From Algoriphagus hitonicola (GTDB lineage: Bacteria > Bacteroidota > Bacteroidia > Cytophagales > Cyclobacteriaceae): a DNA stretch of 64,000 nucleotides. The translations under genes were made by a program, and so were the position numbers. The DNA lies in the NCBI RefSeq assembly GCF_900113375.1, contig NZ_FOPC01000007.1:1-64000 (forward strand), written 5' to 3'. This document shows positions 18,236-26,459 of the stretch, in pieces (the first letter of the stretch is position 1; each line of letters starts with the position of its first letter). The notes below the pieces were generated by a model. It saw nothing but the letters and a program-made list of their open reading frames with translations. It searched no databases and was not told the origin of the DNA.

Positions 18236-18838
18236 GTGAAAGATCGCTATCGCCTTTTGGCACCAGTTTATACAACGATTTCCCGATTGGTTTTTGGAGA
18301 TTTAATCCATCAGGCGACAACTTGTTATCTCTCCAAGATACCAAACAAATCGGTAATTATCATCGGAGGAGGCAAGGGGATGGATTTTGTCCCCTATCAA
18401 AAAGAGTTGAACGGGGAATATTGGGAGCTGTCGTCGAGTATGCTAAGCCGAGCAAGGGTGAATTTGTCAAAAAGTGACTTGAAGTTTCGATTGGGGGATT
18501 TTTCGACCGAGGATAGTCAAAAGTTTCAATTGGCCATCCTTCCTTTTGTGTTGGATACGATGACAGATGGGCAAATCATTCAGTTTTTGAATTCATTAAA
18601 AATGAAAATAAGTACCGACGGACAGGTACTTGTTTCTGATTTTTATCAAAGCCAATCCGTAAAGCACAAGCTGATTCAAAGGCTAATGATCACATTTTTC
18701 CAATTACTCACCAGTCATTCCAGAGGAGATTTGCCTCAGATGGAGGAGCTGATGAACGAATGTGGTTTTCAGCTTTTGGAGGAAAAATCCTGGAAAAAAG
18801 GCTGGATCAAAGCCCAAGTTTATACTAGAAAGGATTAG
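18236..18838 (+). CDS. Divergent SAM-dependent methyltransferase-like protein
   Basis: A 200-residue protein that looks like a class I methyltransferase: VIIIGGGKGMDFVPY (about 40-54) stands for the Gly-rich motif I, LSSSMLSRARVNL for motif II with its acidic position degraded, LGDFST for motif III, and LAILPFVLDTMTD for motif IV. The C-terminus has the usual ECGFQLLEEKSW strand. The acceptor is unknown. It is divergent from the acyl-CoA dehydrogenase and its stop overlaps the end of the convergent DUF983 gene by 4 bp. Confidence 0.7.
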   Translation: MKDRYRLLAPVYTTISRLVFGDLIHQATTCYLSKIPNKSVIIIGGGKGMDFVPYQKELNGEYWELSSSMLSRARVNLSKSDLKFRLGDFSTEDSQKFQLAILPFVLDTMTDGQIIQFLNSLKMKISTDGQVLVSDFYQSQSVKHKLIQRLMITFFQLLTSHSRGDLPQMEELMNECGFQLLEEKSWKKGWIKAQVYTRKD

Positions 18839-19227
18839 GTTTTCCCAGCATTGGGATCAAAACGAACAAAAATGGCAAGCCAAATCGAACGACTCAATCG
18901 ATAGGTCAAAGGTAAACCCAAGATCACGACCAGCACTAAAATCCCCAATAATAGCCCTAGCGAATAATCGGGATAAATAACAGTCAGGGCGACCCAAGCA
19001 GCAATAAATAGTGCGGTATTAATCGCATAACTGACAAACATCGCCCCAAAATAAAATCCGGGTTCTGGCTCGTAGGATTGATTACATTTTGGACAGTGCT
19101 TGTACATTTGAAGCAAGCTGGCAGGTTTGAGCAAAGAGCCTTCTTTGAAAAGTGGACCGGATTGACATCGGGGATATTTAAATCCGAAAATACTTTTTAA
19201 TATGAATCCTTTCGCAGAATTACTCAT
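18835..19227 (-). CDS. DUF983 family membrane protein
   Basis: A 130-residue protein with a zinc-ribbon-like N-terminus (KYPRCQSGPLF and HCPKCNQSYEPEPGFYFGA) followed by two TM helices (about 66-88 and 92-115). This is the DUF983 architecture, widespread in Bacteroidota and Alphaproteobacteria, with no proven function. It lies 17 bp upstream of the ceramidase-like gene on the same strand and is probably cotranscribed with it. Confidence 0.88.
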   Translation of the reverse strand: MSNSAKGFILKSIFGFKYPRCQSGPLFKEGSLLKPASLLQMYKHCPKCNQSYEPEPGFYFGAMFVSYAINTALFIAAWVALTVIYPDYSLGLLLGILVLVVILGLPLTYRLSRSIWLAIFVRFDPNAGKT

Positions 19228-19244
19228 ATTGGATTTTTGGTGGG

Positions 19245-20594
19245 TTAGGGACTGATTCGTTTGATGATTTCTTGGATCATCTGGTCAAAATAGTAACCAT
19301 TTCCAGGGCCGTACCAGTTCATTTCCCTCACTTCATGATAATGCTCATCATAGAGCTCGTCAGGGGTGATATATCCGATATAGCCTCCATTGAACGTGGT
19401 AATCAAAAGATTGAGTCCTTTTTCTTCGGCTAATTCCTCCCATTTTTCATAAAACACACCGGAGATCTCTCCACTGGAAGAAATAATCAACGTATTGCCA
19501 AGCAGGGTGATGTCGAAATGTGGATTGGTTTCCCCGAGTAGCTTGTCAAAAAGCCAAGGTCGAATGCGTATATTATCCGAAATTCTCAAATGTGGTTCGC
19601 GTAAGTCTATTTCCAAAGTTCCCGTTTTTATTCTCGGATTTTTGACCGTAGCAAATTGGGTCATCTTGAGACGAGCTAAAGAGTCAAGGGATTGGGAATA
19701 AGCTCTAATATGCTCGGGAGTATTACCCTGTGGGATGGGCCTATGGGAGCCGACAGTTCCTGAGGCAAACATGCTAAAATCATAGTCCTTTCTCTCCATC
19801 TCCTGCATCAGGTAGTACGGATAATCTCCTGAAAGTCCCATAAATTTGGAACTCAAGCAGGTAGCATGTGCTGAAAAAGTGAGCAGGGTGGCTTTTTTTC
19901 CGGATTTTTTGGTAAAAATGAGTTGCCGGACAAAAGGGTCAACCGGCCCGTCCTTAACGAAGCGATTGGCAACAAGCAAGCCCGCATCTGACTTTCTAAA
20001 ACTGAGGGAAACCGTGTCGATAGAGGATTGAGCGTCTTGAAGCGCTGCAATACTTTTTTCAGAGATCAAATCGACGATTTTTTGATCAAAACCTCCGAAA
20101 GCAAATTCGCCTAAGGGCCCAGGCATATATCCTCCCATTCCTGAATGGGTATGGGTTGCCGTGAAATGCAATTGGTTGATCTCCGGAAATTTTTCCTGAA
20201 CCCGTTCGGTGATGGTTTGCGCCAAAACCGGATGAACGATCAAAAGCTCGAAATTCAACCAAGCGATGGTCTGCTGACCATTTCCCAGTAGGATACTTTT
20301 GACAAAGCTGCTGTCCTCGACAAATTCGTACTTGCCACGGGGAGCATAGCCTACCAAATCCGCAGGTTCATCTGGGGTCATGTTTGCCTTTCCCCAACCG
20401 GCCAGCCACGCCTCGCCTTTTCCGCTTTCAAACGATAGATTTTCTAGTCTTTCGAATGTCTCCCGATAAAAATCCTGTTCATCTATTGGGCTTCGGTCTA
20501 CTTTGGTTAGGGTAAAAATGACCACCAAGACCAAAAACAGAAAGATCCCGAGCAGGATCTTTCCAAAAGTCAAAAAGGTGGATTTCCAATTCAT
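19245..20594 (-). CDS. Neutral/alkaline ceramidase-like hydrolase
   Basis: A 449-residue membrane-anchored protein with one N-terminal TM helix (about 8-30) and a catalytic domain of the neutral/alkaline non-lysosomal ceramidase type: GWGKANMTPDEPADLVGYAP opens the domain, FTATHTHSGMGGY supplies zinc-binding His residues and SGDYPYYL the later active-site region. It is shorter than classical bacterial ceramidases and lacks their C-terminal beta domain. Family activity is amide hydrolysis of ceramide; many Bacteroidota make sphingolipids, so a lipid role is plausible. The gene follows purM by 3 bp. Confidence 0.83.
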   Translation of the reverse strand: MNWKSTFLTFGKILLGIFLFLVLVVIFTLTKVDRSPIDEQDFYRETFERLENLSFESGKGEAWLAGWGKANMTPDEPADLVGYAPRGKYEFVEDSSFVKSILLGNGQQTIAWLNFELLIVHPVLAQTITERVQEKFPEINQLHFTATHTHSGMGGYMPGPLGEFAFGGFDQKIVDLISEKSIAALQDAQSSIDTVSLSFRKSDAGLLVANRFVKDGPVDPFVRQLIFTKKSGKKATLLTFSAHATCLSSKFMGLSGDYPYYLMQEMERKDYDFSMFASGTVGSHRPIPQGNTPEHIRAYSQSLDSLARLKMTQFATVKNPRIKTGTLEIDLREPHLRISDNIRIRPWLFDKLLGETNPHFDITLLGNTLIISSSGEISGVFYEKWEELAEEKGLNLLITTFNGGYIGYITPDELYDEHYHEVREMNWYGPGNGYYFDQMIQEIIKRISP

Positions 20595-20597
20595 GGA

Positions 20598-21761
20598 TTA
20601 ATATTCAAAAGTTCCGTATGGACTCTGAATGGTTACTTTCTTGCTATCTGAGGGCTCTACCCGTCCGATTATCTGAGCTTCTACTCCATGAGATTCTGCG
20701 ATGTCGATGATTTCCTCGGCATAGCGCTCGTCGAGATAAACCTCCATTCGGTGGCCCATATTGAAGACTTTGTACATTTCCTTCCAGTCCGTTCCGCTTT
20801 CCTCTTGGATGATGCGGAAAAGGGGAGGCGTTTCAAAAAGGTTGTCCTTTATCACATGAACATTTTCCACAAAATGGAGGACTTTGGTCTGAGCTCCGCC
20901 GGAGCAATGCACCAATCCGTGGATATGGGGTCTGAGGTAATTTAGCACATCGACCATGATAGGGGCGTAAGTTCGGGTTGGAGAAAGCACTAATTTTCCC
21001 ATATCCACCGGAGATCCCGGGGCAGGGTCGGTTAAGTGATATTTCCCGGTATAGATCAAATCCTCTGGCACAGCTGGATCAAAAGACTCGGGGTATTTAC
21101 TTTTCAACAGCTTATTAAAAACGTCATGTCGGGCGGAGGTCAGGCCATTGGAACCCATTCCGCCATTGTATTCGGTTTCGTAGTTGGCTTTGCCAAAGGA
21201 GGCCAATCCTACGATCACATCACCCGCTTGAATTTTATCATTGGAGATGACTTCTGCTCTGGGCATTCGGCAGGTGACCGTGCTGTCTACGATGACGGTC
21301 CGAACCAAGTCTCCCACATCGGCGGTTTCTCCTCCAGTCAAAATCGCATTGACTCCATTGTCCCGAAGCATTTGGAGTACTTCTTCGGTACCTTGAATAA
21401 TCGCCGAAATCACCTCGCCGGGGATTAGATTTTTATTCCTTCCGATGGTGGAGGATACCAAAATATTATTGATTGCACCTACGCAGAGCAGATCATCGAT
21501 ATTCATGATGATGGCGTCTTGGGCGATTCCTTTCCATACACTGAGATCTCCGGTTTCTTTCCAGTAGACGTAAGCTAGAGAAGATTTGGTCCCGGCTCCG
21601 TCGGCATGCATGATATTGCAAAAGTCCGGGTCATTACCTAGGGTATCTTCGACGATTTTGCAAAAAGCTTTGGGAAAAAGTCCTTTATCAAGGTTGGCGA
21701 TGGCCTGATGGACATCTTCTTTGGAGGCGGAGACACCGCGCTGCATGTAGCGCTCGTTCAT
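20598..21761 (-). CDS. purM: Phosphoribosylformylglycinamidine cyclo-ligase (AIR synthetase)
   Basis: A 387-residue protein if started at ATG 21761 (MNERYMQRGVSA); a TTG 30 bp upstream is also open. It carries PurM hallmarks: ADGAGTKSSLAYVYW, the Asp-rich NIDDLLCVGA, LTGGETADVGD and HCSGGAQTKV. It converts FGAM to AIR in purine synthesis, using ATP. The form is longer than E. coli PurM, as is usual in Bacteroidota. It is the first gene of a minus-strand run leading into the ceramidase-like gene. Confidence 0.9.
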   Translation of the reverse strand: MNERYMQRGVSASKEDVHQAIANLDKGLFPKAFCKIVEDTLGNDPDFCNIMHADGAGTKSSLAYVYWKETGDLSVWKGIAQDAIIMNIDDLLCVGAINNILVSSTIGRNKNLIPGEVISAIIQGTEEVLQMLRDNGVNAILTGGETADVGDLVRTVIVDSTVTCRMPRAEVISNDKIQAGDVIVGLASFGKANYETEYNGGMGSNGLTSARHDVFNKLLKSKYPESFDPAVPEDLIYTGKYHLTDPAPGSPVDMGKLVLSPTRTYAPIMVDVLNYLRPHIHGLVHCSGGAQTKVLHFVENVHVIKDNLFETPPLFRIIQEESGTDWKEMYKVFNMGHRMEVYLDERYAEEIIDIAESHGVEAQIIGRVEPSDSKKVTIQSPYGTFEY

Positions 21762-21930
21762 GGGATTTTGGGATTGGTTACCAATGGACAAAGTTAATTA
21801 ATCCCTTTCATTGAGGAAGGAAATCCGGGGGAAATATAACTCACTTCGTTCTTTGCAATTCGCTTAGTGAAATAAGTTCAGCTTCATCTTGCGAAATAAA
21901 ACTTCCTTCTCCGGTCTCCCGTCTTCCCAC

Positions 21931-22917
21931 TCATTCAAACATCTCCTCAATCAGCTGCGTGTAGAAGTCTTTCACTTCCATGCCCATGGCCCGTACTTGC
22001 TGGGAAATCAAACTGGTTTCGGTTTGTCCGGGGACAGTATTGATTTCGATGAAGAAAAATTTGCCAGTTTCTTTTTCCAGAAAATAATCCACCCGAACGG
22101 CTCCTTTACAGTTCAGTTTTTCATAGACCTTTTCCACAATTCGGGCAACTCGTGCAACTTCCTCCTCGTTCATTCGGCCCGGGGTGATTTCTTCGGTGAC
22201 CCCGGCGGTGTATTTGGCCTCAAAATCAAAGTATTCCTTGCTGCTCACAATTTCGGTGGCAGGCAGGACCTTAATTTCCCCTTTCCCCCGAAATACCCCA
22301 ATTGAAAACTCCCTGCCGGATACAAATTCTTCGACAAGGACCTGTTTGTCTTCGGCAAATGCCTTATCCAAGGCTTCGGGTAACTCTTTCCACGTTTTGG
22401 CCTTGCTCATTCCTATGGAGCTGCCACCATTATTGGGTTTGATGAAAAGTGGTAAACTCAATTCTTTTTGTACTCGGTCTAGATTTGAGGGGGTGTTTCC
22501 AAAAAGCTGGAGAGATTTGGCAATGTGAAGTTCTGGAATGTCATCCACGATGGCTTTAGTGTAGCCTTTGTTCATGGTTATGGCCGAGGTCAACTGATCA
22601 CAGGTGGTGTAGGGAATCCCGAGCATATCGAAATACCCGGCAATTTTTCCGTCTTCTCCCGGGGAACCGTGAAGAATATTGAATACGCCGTCAAAATTGA
22701 TCTTTTCATCTCCGATGCTGATAGAAAAATCATTTAAGTCCACTGGTATTTTTTCGCCCGAGGCACTTTCAAAGTACCATTCTCCCGGATAAATCAAGAT
22801 CTTATAGACATCGTATCGGTCTCGGTCGATGGTTTTTTCGACGACAGCAGCACTTTTTAGGGAGATGACAGATTCTCCGGTAAATCCACCGGTAACCAAG
22901 GCAATTTTTTTCTTCAT
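21931..22917 (-). CDS. ddl: D-alanine--D-alanine ligase
   Basis: A 328-residue ATP-grasp ligase joining two D-Ala for peptidoglycan. Start chosen at 22917 (MKKKIALVTGGFTGE), which matches the family N-terminus; the open frame runs 63 bp further. Motifs: LHGSPGEDGKIAGY, FIKPNNGGSSIGMSK in the ATP-binding lid, VEEFVSGREFS, and FFIEINTVPGQTETSL with the Mg-binding Glu/Asn and substrate Ser. It is separated from purM by 169 bp in which I see nothing definite. Confidence 0.93.
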   Translation of the reverse strand: MKKKIALVTGGFTGESVISLKSAAVVEKTIDRDRYDVYKILIYPGEWYFESASGEKIPVDLNDFSISIGDEKINFDGVFNILHGSPGEDGKIAGYFDMLGIPYTTCDQLTSAITMNKGYTKAIVDDIPELHIAKSLQLFGNTPSNLDRVQKELSLPLFIKPNNGGSSIGMSKAKTWKELPEALDKAFAEDKQVLVEEFVSGREFSIGVFRGKGEIKVLPATEIVSSKEYFDFEAKYTAGVTEEITPGRMNEEEVARVARIVEKVYEKLNCKGAVRVDYFLEKETGKFFFIEINTVPGQTETSLISQQVRAMGMEVKDFYTQLIEEMFE

Positions 22918-23018
22918 GATGGGGAAAAATTTCTCAAGCAAAATAGAAGAAAAACCTTGGATGCTGCAAGTCTTATCCACTTTCAGCAGGTCCGAAAATT
23001 CCTGAAAGAGTTTGATGT

Positions 23019-23350
23019 TTATTTTCCAAACAACAGTTCTTCATTTATTCCCGACATCAATTCATGATCTTTTTGAAATCCTGATAATCCACCAAACCAT
23101 GCTAAAACTGCATCTCTTTCAATTTTTGTTGGCTTTTTTGAGGTGATTGTTGTCCGAGAACTGTATTGCCAATTACGAAAATCTATTTTAAATCCATGAT
23201 GAGTTGGATTATGATAGATGCAAGTAATAAACCTATTACACCAGGAGAAATTCGAGTCACCTACTATTTCTTTCTTTTGATAATTGAGATGAAAAGTCTT
23301 CCTTTTTTATCGACCTGTGATACAATTAGTTATTCTATTCTCACCTTATC
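23019..23350 (-). pseudogene. Relic of an IS200-like REP-associated tyrosine transposase (RAYT)
   Basis: On the minus strand the frame ending at TAA 23019-23021 reads EIVGDSNF, then FITCIYHNPTHHGFKIDFRN, WQYSS, and AVLAWFGGLSGFQKDHE. This matches the C-terminal part of Y1_Tnp/RAYT proteins (YIHxNPxHHGF, DWxWSSY, WFGG). Just upstream a different frame reads QVDKKGRLFISIIKRKK, equivalent to the preceding GxLF..xxKRK block, so at least one frameshift separates them, and stops follow. The HuH and Tyr region is gone. It lies next to the peptide/propeller island and about 3 kb from REP-like palindromes. Confidence 0.72.
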
Positions 23351-23540
23351 TAAGAATTACAATGAAATGGAAATTTAGTTTATTATTTGAGCATGTAATG
23401 CTAATAATCTAATCAATTCATATTATTTAAATACCAGCAAGCCTTCCTTTGTTTTATTGTTAAAGGCTATATGAGTAATCAGGTGAAATTCCATACAGAT
23501 ATTTTTCCTCCCAAGCTCATAACTAATTTAGGTGGATGAA

Positions 23541-23732
23541 TTATCCTATAGCCTGAATGATTTTAGTTTCTCCACTACCTTTGTAAATAGTTGCTCCTTG
23601 GATTTCATAGCACTTATACTTATCTCCATCAGGACATTGAATGATTATTTCTTTATCTCCAATCGCTTTAACTTTAACTGAGCTAAATCCCAACAAAACT
23701 AAAATTAGTGATAAAATTATCTTTGCTTTCAT
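23541..23732 (-). CDS. Tiny exported peptide with CPDGDKYKCYE motif
   Basis: A 63-residue protein with an N-terminal signal sequence (MKAKIILSLILVLLGFSSVK) and a mature part of about 40 residues containing IIIQCPDGDKYKCYE and a KGSGETKII strand. It is strongly similar to the peptide at 25062-25253 and less so to 24822-25016; two cysteines nine residues apart suggest a disulphide loop. It lies 108 bp downstream of the propeller lipoprotein. The small size, signal and gene context resemble NVEALA-type peptides of Bacteroidota. Function unknown. Confidence 0.75.
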   Translation of the reverse strand: MKAKIILSLILVLLGFSSVKVKAIGDKEIIIQCPDGDKYKCYEIQGATIYKGSGETKIIQAIG

Positions 23733-23840
23733 AAATAATTAATTTAAAATTCGTAATAAATAACTGAAGTTATCCGGTAAAGATGAAATTTATTTTAAAT
23801 ATGTTCTTTAATCTTTGGCTTAATCAATTAATAAGATCGT

Positions 23841-24812
23841 TTATTCGAGTTGGAAAATGTATAAAAAGTCTTCATAGCGTAATCCTATCCGATCATTCTG
23901 TATATAGAATCCTTCACTTGGAGCTGAATCTTGAAATTTTGGAAGAATATAGGAATTAATATAACTGGCGGTTTTAAGATCGTAAATATCCAATACACGC
24001 TGTTCAGGAAAGTCTCTTTCACCGACATTGGAAATAACAAACAATTTTGAATCATGTAGGAAAGTATCACTAATTAATTCTGGAGCATTATCTAACATAA
24101 TACCACCGCCAAAATCCAAAACTTTGGGGTTTTCAAATTCATACCTGTAAGAACCAATCTTTAAATCATTAGTGTTATAATTAAATACAAACCAATGATT
24201 TGCAAAATATGAAGTATGAACAACAAAATCACCCTCTATTTGTAACTTTCCTTCATAAATCAATCCTGAATTAACTTCATCAAATAGAATATTTAATTCA
24301 TCGATTGATTGTGATTCTGATTTACCTAAATCGTAATATGAAAAACCTAGTTTAAAATCTGGGCGGGAAGCTATTGTAATTAATAATGAGTCATTTAATG
24401 CGACACCTCTTTCCACAGGGCTAGTAAATTTATGATACAAATATACCGAATCTGAAAAATCCTGAACCTTAAAAGAATGTTTTTCGGTATCAAATATCAT
24501 TATTTTATTATTTTGAATTGGTTGATAATTCCTTACGAGGAGATTTTCTTTTGGACCATTCCCCCATTTTCCTAAACTATCGATTATTTCAAAGTTTTTA
24601 TCTTGCTTTAAAAGACTTTTTGAATAATAATCATATGAAAAAAAATTTTCCTCGTGATACATAATCCTCCTAAGTGGAAGTTCGAGCTCTATACTATCAA
24701 TGAATGTTATTTTTGAAAATATCCTTTCTGGATTTTCATCAAGAGTTGTACATGATATTGTGGCAGTAAATAGCAATAACCTAATTACTGCCACAAAATT
24801 AAATATTCTCAT
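23841..24812 (-). CDS. Six-bladed beta-propeller-like lipoprotein
   Basis: A 323-residue predicted lipoprotein (hydrophobic N-terminus followed by TISC as lipobox). The body is rich in short beta-strands with blade-like spacing, including SLGKWGNGPKENL, an equivalent of the G-x-GPxE motif typical of the BF3299/TolB-like six-bladed propeller families of Bacteroidota, and IMIFDTEKHSFKVQDF. No catalytic residues are seen. It sits 9 bp downstream of a tiny exported peptide gene, with further peptide genes on each side, so all four are probably one operon. Likely cell-surface or periplasmic; ligand unknown. Confidence 0.8.
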   Translation of the reverse strand: MRIFNFVAVIRLLLFTATISCTTLDENPERIFSKITFIDSIELELPLRRIMYHEENFFSYDYYSKSLLKQDKNFEIIDSLGKWGNGPKENLLVRNYQPIQNNKIMIFDTEKHSFKVQDFSDSVYLYHKFTSPVERGVALNDSLLITIASRPDFKLGFSYYDLGKSESQSIDELNILFDEVNSGLIYEGKLQIEGDFVVHTSYFANHWFVFNYNTNDLKIGSYRYEFENPKVLDFGGGIMLDNAPELISDTFLHDSKLFVISNVGERDFPEQRVLDIYDLKTASYINSYILPKFQDSAPSEGFYIQNDRIGLRYEDFLYIFQLE

Positions 24813-24821
24813 TAATTTAAG

Positions 24822-25016
24822 TTAATCAGCGATAATTACAGAATTTGGGCCGTCACCTATATAGACCACTCCATAAACTACACCATTAGTCTTAAGAGTC
24901 ATACAAGTTTTTTCGTCACCGTCTGGACAACTTGTAATGATTTTTGTATCTTCTTCGGAGAATGTATATGGAGCAAATGCAATGACCATAAATATAATAC
25001 ACAATATTTTTTTCAT
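24822..25016 (-). CDS. Tiny exported peptide, CPDGD variant
   Basis: A 64-residue protein with a signal sequence (MKKILCIIFMVIAFAPYTFS) and a mature part containing KIITSCPDGDEKTCMTL, followed by VVYGVVYIGDGPNSVIIAD. It shares the C-P-D-G-D-x-x-x-C core with its two neighbours but differs elsewhere. The gene ends 9 bp before the propeller lipoprotein starts, so the two are probably translated from one message. Function unknown. Confidence 0.75.
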   Translation of the reverse strand: MKKILCIIFMVIAFAPYTFSEEDTKIITSCPDGDEKTCMTLKTNGVVYGVVYIGDGPNSVIIAD

Positions 25017-25061
25017 AATTTTTCGATATTTTTCTATTTTTTAGAGTCAGTAGTTAAAAGG

Positions 25062-25253
25062 TTATGGAGTAATTACTGGGATTATGATTTCAGTCACTCC
25101 TTCACCTTTAAAAACGGCAAGTCCTTCTTTTTCGTAACATTTATACTTATCGCCATCCGGGCATTTAATCACTACTTCTTTTTCAGCTCTAACTCCAATA
25201 GATCCAAAACCAAGAAGAATTAATGAAAGGGATAAAAATAATTTGATTTTCAT
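25062..25253 (-). CDS. Tiny exported peptide with CPDGDKYKCYE motif, first in operon
   Basis: A 63-residue protein with a signal sequence (MKIKLFLSLSLILLGFGSIG) and the mature motif VVIKCPDGDKYKCYEKEG followed by FKGEGVTEIIIP. It is near-identical in layout to the peptide at 23541-23732, so the two are recent duplicates flanking the divergent peptide and the propeller gene. The palindrome ATACCGGTAT (25321-25330) about 70 bp upstream may mark the control region. Function unknown. Confidence 0.76.
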   Translation of the reverse strand: MKIKLFLSLSLILLGFGSIGVRAEKEVVIKCPDGDKYKCYEKEGLAVFKGEGVTEIIIPVITP

Positions 25254-26459
25254 AATTGCATTTTATTAAGATTTGACTGTAAAAAAACTGAACCTTTCAT
25301 TTTTAAAATTAATTTAAGGGATACCGGTATATCTATTGATTAATTGTTTTAATAATAAATTATTTATTGTTCTTGACCAAATGTGAATCTAATTTTTCTT
25401 GATAATTATTTTGTAAAAAAAATTATTTGCCGGATAATTAAGAAGATACCTATTTTTTTTAAATGGATCATTTGTGATACGGAAAGGCATATTGCCCCCT
25501 ATGAACGTAGCGTCTCTTTAGTAGTCCTAGTATTAAGGTTAGCGCTGAGTGGAATTTGCAATTTCATCCTCTCATGTTTAATTCAAGATATGTGTTATCC
25601 AACTAAAGTCTAGCTGATCAATAGAGCAAAAAATTAGGAATGGTTTGTCAATTTTCCTGTTGCCGATGCCATGGACATCGAATTCCAGCAGGAAGAGGTA
25701 GTGGAGTAGATCATCTACGACCACCAGAGACTGGTTTTAAAGTATGGTGATCAGTCTGGTTCAGACCTTAAAGAAAATCTTCCGGAGGAGTCGGAAGTGA
25801 GTATTGGAAAGAATTTACTTAGAATTCCAATCCTGCATTAGGCGATTTTATACTTGGTAAAGAGCAGCAATTCGGATTAATGGAGTGCTTTCCTTTATGG
25901 GACGTTGCACTATTAAAGGTTGGCGGCTGCCTATCGCCTTTTTGAAGTGAATAAGATGGATATCACGGGGATTTTCAGTGACATCTTAAGGAAAGTTTTC
26001 GAATTGGTTGACCCGGTACAGCGGTTCATCCAGCTTTCATTATACTGTTTTTCAACATTGGGGCCTGTTTAGACTCGGGCTATTTCCGTTGATTTACATC
26101 ATTGCCCTATTGTGGAAAAGCTCGGTAAAGCAACAGGAGAACAGGATTGGGAACTGTTTCTAGCACTCCCCAAAAAAATCAGATAAGCCTATCCCGTCAG
26201 GATTGATTCATGCTGGTAATTAGCCATACTCCAGACATTGGGGATTAACCCCTTTCTTCTAATTCCCTAGGATACTGATCTTCACTCTCCGAGGGTTCCA
26301 AAATCCCTCGAGGGTTTGGAAAAAGGAAAGGCCTTGAATTCTTAAAGTTTACCAAAAAAATCAATCCGGAGAAGAGAAGCTTTTGGAAGGTAATGTCCTC
26401 AGTGCCTTATTTTCTTATATTCGCCCTTTAAATTTGAAAATCCAAAAATTGAGTAACTG
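25254..26459. other. 1.2 kb without an intact gene, probably decayed DNA
   Basis: No frame here has a start, ribosome-binding site and recognisable protein together. Several open stretches of 35-60 codons on the plus strand between about 25640 and 26180 have coding-like composition but are broken by stops (for example YRLFEVNKMDITGIFSDILR and FRLGLFPLIYIIALLWKSS in different frames). This looks like one or two genes eroded by frameshifts. Base composition shifts from AT-rich near 25300 to genome-like near 25700. REP-like repeats lie at 26286-26320. Confidence 0.5.
26286..26320. repeat. REP-like palindrome pair upstream of DPP-IV
   Basis: CTCCGAGGGTTCC (26287-26299) followed by ATCCCTCGAGGGTTTGG contains two inverted copies of the CCCTCnGAGGG element also found at 141-220. 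The second copy has lost the central base (CCCTCGAGGG). Confidence 0.6.

Noticed and set aside
23166-23378. Plus-strand frame of 70 codons
   Set aside because: It lies antisense to the RAYT relic, whose reading frame explains the sequence much better.
25383-25613. Plus-strand frame of 76 codons in the AT-rich gap
   Set aside because: No ribosome-binding site or domain, AT-rich start and unrelated end; I read it as non-coding or decayed DNA.
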